Shown here: positions 15,478 to 17,626 of the stretch, in pieces
Position numbering within the stretch: position 1 is the stretch's first letter
Layout: every line of letters begins with the position of its first letter
Origin: an uncultured Blautia sp.
Lineage (GTDB): Bacteria > Bacillota > Clostridia > Lachnospirales > Lachnospiraceae
Length of the DNA stretch: 17,626 nt
Direction: 5' to 3'
NCBI RefSeq assembly: GCF_937880195.1
Contig: NZ_CALFLA010000094.1
Span: 1 to 17,626, forward strand
The notes under the pieces: generated by a model
Seen by the model: only the letters and a program-made list of their open reading frames with translations
Database searches by the model: none
What the model was told of the DNA's origin: nothing
Program-made: the position numbers and the translations under genes

Positions 15478-15868
15478 TAATTTCTTTTAAAGAAATACTA
15501 AAAAATTTGTCTTCCAATTCTTTCTGTACCCTTGCATAGTATCTATGCACTGCGCACACATCCACAGCATTTCTGCTGCAAAAGTTATCCTCTTCCAGGT
15601 ATCTGTTTATTTTTGTTGTATTTTCCATAATGCGGATCACATCCCCCAACACGAGCTCACCTAATGACTTATTAAGGTAATAGCCGCCTTTTGCTCCCAG
15701 ATCCGCAGAAATATATTCTGCTCTTTTTAGTTTTGAAAGCACCTTTTCCAGATATCCCCTGGGAATGCTCATCTCCCTGGAAATTTCTGTGGCAGATGCA
15801 ATTTCTTTACATTGTCCCAAATACAAAACCGTTCTTATTGCGTAATCTGTTGTAATATTAAACTGCAA
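15464..15868 (-). CDS. Rrf2-family transcriptional regulator
   Basis: This 134-residue protein has the Rrf2 winged helix-turn-helix: TDYAIRTVLYL at the start, the recognition helix SIPRGYLEKVLSKLKRA (about 34-50), and the AKGGYYL wing (about 59-65). The dimer helix region carries FCSRNAVDVCAVH with two cysteines (C97, C105) and a histidine (H108). That is one cysteine fewer than the IscR-type cluster set, so an iron-sulfur cofactor is possible but not assured. The start is an unusual TTG at 15868-15866, chosen because GGAGGAG lies just upstream and it gives the normal family N-terminus. It is the first gene of a two-gene operon with the surface protein and overlaps it. It may regulate that operon. 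Confidence 0.92.
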   Translation of the reverse strand: MQFNITTDYAIRTVLYLGQCKEIASATEISREMSIPRGYLEKVLSKLKRAEYISADLGAKGGYYLNKSLGELVLGDVIRIMENTTKINRYLEEDNFCSRNAVDVCAVHRYYARVQKELEDKFFSISLKEIIEKE

Positions 15869-15883
15869 TATTCTCCTCCGCCC

Positions 15884-15952
15884 TTATGAATGAATTTCTG
15901 TGAGAACAAAACGGCCAACTCCTTTTCCGCCTATATGAACGCCCCGCTGCAT
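15884..15952 (-). CDS. possible 22-codon leader ORF upstream of the Rrf2 gene
   Basis: A short frame (ATG at 15952, stop at 15884) encodes a glycine-rich peptide containing GGKGVGRFVL and ending EIHS, immediately upstream of the Rrf2 ribosome binding site. It lacks a clear Shine-Dalgarno of its own. An AGGAAGG further upstream instead serves a two-codon ATG-TTG-stop. It could be a leader peptide, a remnant or chance; I have low confidence that it is translated. Confidence 0.2.
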   Translation of the reverse strand: MQRGVHIGGKGVGRFVLTEIHS

Positions 15953-16130
15953 TTACTTACAACATATAGATATCCTTCCTACTCTTATAACAACTTACAC
16001 TTTTATCAAATACCTACCTAGAAGGATTTATATATCCGTACATAACAAACAGTTACATAGTTTTCACTATGTAACTGCAAATAGTTCTGGCTTAAAAATT
16101 GCCGCCCGTATAGAATTTATTTATATTTAT
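15953..16130 (-). promoter_or_regulatory. long 5' leader of the Rrf2/surface-protein operon with hairpin
   Basis: From the predicted transcript start near 16124 to the Rrf2 TTG there are about 255 nt of untranslated leader. It contains a perfect 11-bp stem (16050-16060 with 16067-16077, 6-nt loop) followed on the minus strand by the weakly U-rich TTTGTT. A near-palindrome GGATATATAAATCC follows at about 16024-16037. The stem may be an attenuator or operator. No known riboswitch core is visible. Confidence 0.45.
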
Positions 16131-16159
16131 ATATTACCCCCCCCGTCATATTTTGTCAA
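16131..16159 (-). promoter_or_regulatory. promoter with a poly-G8 tract in its spacer, candidate phase-variable promoter
   Basis: On the minus strand a perfect TTGACA (-35, 16154-16159) is followed by exactly 17 nt and then TAATAT (-10, 16131-16136). The 8 nt next to the -10 box (16137-16144) are all G, in an otherwise AT-rich region. Slippage in this run would change the -35/-10 spacing, which is 17 nt, the optimum, in this copy. It points at the Rrf2/surface-protein operon. Confidence 0.75.
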
Positions 16160-16187
16160 CATTTATTCTAAGTAATATTCATATTGT

Positions 16188-16203
16188 TCACATTTTTTTG
16201 TGA
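16188..16203. promoter_or_regulatory. TCACA-N6-TGTGA palindrome upstream of the poly-G promoter
   Basis: An inverted repeat of 5 + 5 bp with six T between lies about 30 bp upstream of the -35 box of the Rrf2 promoter and 43 bp past the stop of the metalloprotease gene. It could be a regulator site or a weak hairpin. The orientation is opposite to a CRP site (TGTGA-N6-TCACA), so I do not assign it to that family. Confidence 0.3.
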
Positions 16204-16245
16204 CTGTTCATTCTATTTATTATAATTGTCTTTATTATTCATATT

Positions 16246-16809
16246 TTACAATGATTTTAATTGCTTTTTTCGCTGCTTATAATCAGGGCAGTATTTTTCC
16301 ACCTCAGCCCAAAATTCTCTGGAATGATCCATATATCTCCTGTGAGCCAGTTCATGGATCACTACATAATCCAACAATTCTTCAGAAAGATAACAAAGCC
16401 GATAGTTAAAATTTACATTTCCCTTTGCACTGCAGCTTCCCCACCTTGTTTTTTGATTTCTGATGGTAATTTTCCCCACAGTAACTCCCATAACTTCGCA
16501 GTAATGCCTTACCCTGGAGACAATCTTTTCTTTTATGTTTTGCAATTCTTCCTCAGACAGTTTTTCCATTGGAACTATGCCTGCAAAAGAATCTTCCTCT
16601 TTTCGCTTTTTCACCAAAGCTGTTTTTTCCATTATCCATTCTTTGTGCTTCTCAATAAACTTCATCAATTCCTGATCTGACAGCCGGGATGGGATTCTCG
16701 CCCATACTTCATCCTCTCCCCGAACCTCCAGCCCTATGGTTTTTCTGGCTGAACGGATCACCTGTACATGAATTTCATGCTCTCCCTGACAAATACAAAC
16801 TTCTTTCAT
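16246..16809 (-). CDS. YgjP/M48-like (DUF45) zinc metalloprotease
   Basis: A 187-residue protein of the YgjP family (DUF45), SprT/WLM-like metallopeptidases of unclear physiological role. The zinc site HELAH (H152, E153, H156) is followed by DHSREFW with the probable third ligand H162. The family motif RWGSCS (about 122-127) is present and precedes the NYRL region. There is no signal peptide, so it acts in the cytoplasm. Length is slightly below the usual 220-240, mostly at the N-terminus. The start is preceded by GAAGGAA. It is the last gene of a cluster with the 90-residue protein (56-nt gap) and the deformylase variant. Some family members sit beside type I restriction systems; none is seen here. 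Confidence 0.9.
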   Translation of the reverse strand: MKEVCICQGEHEIHVQVIRSARKTIGLEVRGEDEVWARIPSRLSDQELMKFIEKHKEWIMEKTALVKKRKEEDSFAGIVPMEKLSEEELQNIKEKIVSRVRHYCEVMGVTVGKITIRNQKTRWGSCSAKGNVNFNYRLCYLSEELLDYVVIHELAHRRYMDHSREFWAEVEKYCPDYKQRKKQLKSL

Positions 16810-16865
16810 TAGTTCCTTCTTTCATGCTGGTTATTTCCTCTCCCATCTCCAAAAAGCTGTCCTTT

Positions 16866-17138
16866 TTACAATCCATTTCTATAAATCTCATTTATAACTG
16901 CCTGTGCATGTTCCATTTCTTTTTTCTGGATTATTTCATTCCTGTCACTTAAGATCGCAAGCATTTCATCTATCAGATCTTCTATTTTGGGATTGCTGTA
17001 ACGATACAAATACCCCAACATCCGGGTAGCTGTATAATCTGTATTCATATTTTTATAAGCGATTTCTGTACAAAGTTCTTTGGGATATCCTTTACTAAGC
17101 AAAACCTTATACAGTTCATCCGTTCTTTCAGACGCCAT
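16866..17138 (-). CDS. conserved hypothetical 90-residue protein
   Basis: An acidic/basic, mostly helical, cytoplasmic protein without membrane segments. It carries motifs such as GYPKELC, NTDYTATRMLGYLYRY and DEMLAILSDRN that have the look of a well-conserved family. I do not know a function. A GGAG site precedes the ATG by about 5 nt. It lies 37 nt after the deformylase gene and 56 nt before the metalloprotease gene, so it is probably part of the same transcript. The pattern of short helices with conserved Y and R residues may point to a small binding protein, but that is a guess. Confidence 0.8.
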   Translation of the reverse strand: MASERTDELYKVLLSKGYPKELCTEIAYKNMNTDYTATRMLGYLYRYSNPKIEDLIDEMLAILSDRNEIIQKKEMEHAQAVINEIYRNGL

Positions 17139-17175
17139 ACTCCATCACTCCTGCTGCTTTATGTAATGTGATCAC

Positions 17176-17586
17176 TTAAATCAAGATTCCCTCCAGATGG
17201 TCTAGCTCATGCTGACAGATCTGCGCCGTCCATCCCTCAAGTTTCACGCTCTGTTTCTTCCAGTTCATATCCAAATATTCAACCTCAATATTCTGGTATC
17301 TTGTGGTTTTTCGCACTCCCACAAGGGATAAGCAGCTCTCTTCTGTTTCATATGGAGAATCTTTTTTTACCAATACAGGATTAAACATTACCACATCTAT
17401 CAATCCCATATTTACGATGATCACACGTTTTTTTACACCAATCATATTTGCGGCCATTCCCACACATCCTGCCCTGTTTGCAGCTAATGTATCCATTAAA
17501 TCTCTTCCTATCTGAAGATCATCTTTTGTCGCTGGATCAGATTTTTGTCCCAGAAAAAATACGTCCTTCATAATTGGTTTTATCAT
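17176..17586 (-). CDS. peptide deformylase family protein with altered motif 1
   Basis: This 136-residue member of the peptide deformylase family removes, in the standard case, the formyl group from new N-termini using Fe2+ or Zn2+. Metal ligands appear intact: cysteine in ESCLSLVG (C85) and HELDH (H126, H130), with the catalytic glutamate E127. Motif 1, normally GxGxAAxQ, reads VGMAANM (43-48): the glutamine that stabilises the transition state is replaced by methionine (M48). Motif 2 EGCLS has serine in place of glycine. The protein ends right after the HELDH region (HLEGILI), so it lacks the C-terminal helix of classical enzymes and is shorter than the 150-180 residues usual. It may be a clostridial second deformylase paralogue with reduced or different activity. 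Start ATG 17586 follows AAAGG. The window ends 40 nt upstream. Confidence 0.85.
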   Translation of the reverse strand: MIKPIMKDVFFLGQKSDPATKDDLQIGRDLMDTLAANRAGCVGMAANMIGVKKRVIIVNMGLIDVVMFNPVLVKKDSPYETEESCLSLVGVRKTTRYQNIEVEYLDMNWKKQSVKLEGWTAQICQHELDHLEGILI

Positions 17587-17626
17587 TTTACTTATACCTT
17601 TCTACTTTCTCAAAATTTTATCCATT

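Noticed and set aside
16188..16203. CRP/FNR-like operator
   Set aside because: The half sites are in the reverse order (TCACA then TGTGA) with an all-T spacer, so it does not fit the TGTGA-N6-TCACA consensus; kept only as an unexplained palindrome.

Overview
The window looks like a chromosomal segment of a low-GC, gut-type Firmicute, most likely a Lachnospiraceae (Blautia/Ruminococcus-like). This rests on AT-rich intergenic DNA, strong AGGAGG-type ribosome binding sites, the CUT1-type sugar transporter with a YesM/YesN-type two-component system, and a clostridial-style deformylase variant. No rRNA or tRNA gene is present to fix the taxonomy.

Layout. Positions 1-2350 hold a small two-helix membrane protein (minus strand), an NCS2 purine/xanthine-type permease with its own promoter, candidate operator and terminator (plus strand), and an orphan C-terminal gene fragment. 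An exact 19-bp direct repeat (12-30 and 2268-2286) brackets this block. Positions 2353-13694 form one minus-strand carbohydrate locus. Read in the direction of transcription it is: sensor histidine kinase, AraC-type response regulator, lipoprotein solute-binding protein, terminator, then secreted solute-binding protein, a perfect 18-bp hairpin, two CUT1 permeases, a GH109-like/Gfo-Idh-MocA enzyme and a GH95 alpha-L-fucosidase. Neither enzyme has a signal peptide. The simplest model is that the kinase senses an extracellular glycan, perhaps through the lipoprotein. The regulator then turns on the transporter operon, and a fucosylated, alpha-GalNAc-bearing oligosaccharide (blood group A-like or mucin-type) is imported and trimmed in the cytoplasm. 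The ATPase of the transporter is not in the window, as is usual for CUT1 systems that share an MsmX-type ATPase.

Positions 13788-14580 carry a decayed IS4-family element whose transposase keeps the C-terminal YREK region but lacks the rest of the catalytic core. Positions 14689-16159 carry an Rrf2-family regulator (TTG start) overlapping the gene for a secreted, acidic surface protein that breaks off after 262 residues at an 11-bp inverted repeat. This pair is driven by a promoter whose 17-nt spacer contains an uninterrupted run of eight G, the arrangement expected of a phase-variable (slipped-strand) promoter. I consider this the most striking signal in the window. Positions 16246-17586 hold a minus-strand housekeeping-like cluster: a peptide deformylase variant, a conserved 90-residue protein and a YgjP/M48-type metalloprotease.

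Most other open frames are antisense shadows of these genes. Nothing resembling CRISPR, a tRNA, an rRNA or a recognised riboswitch was seen.
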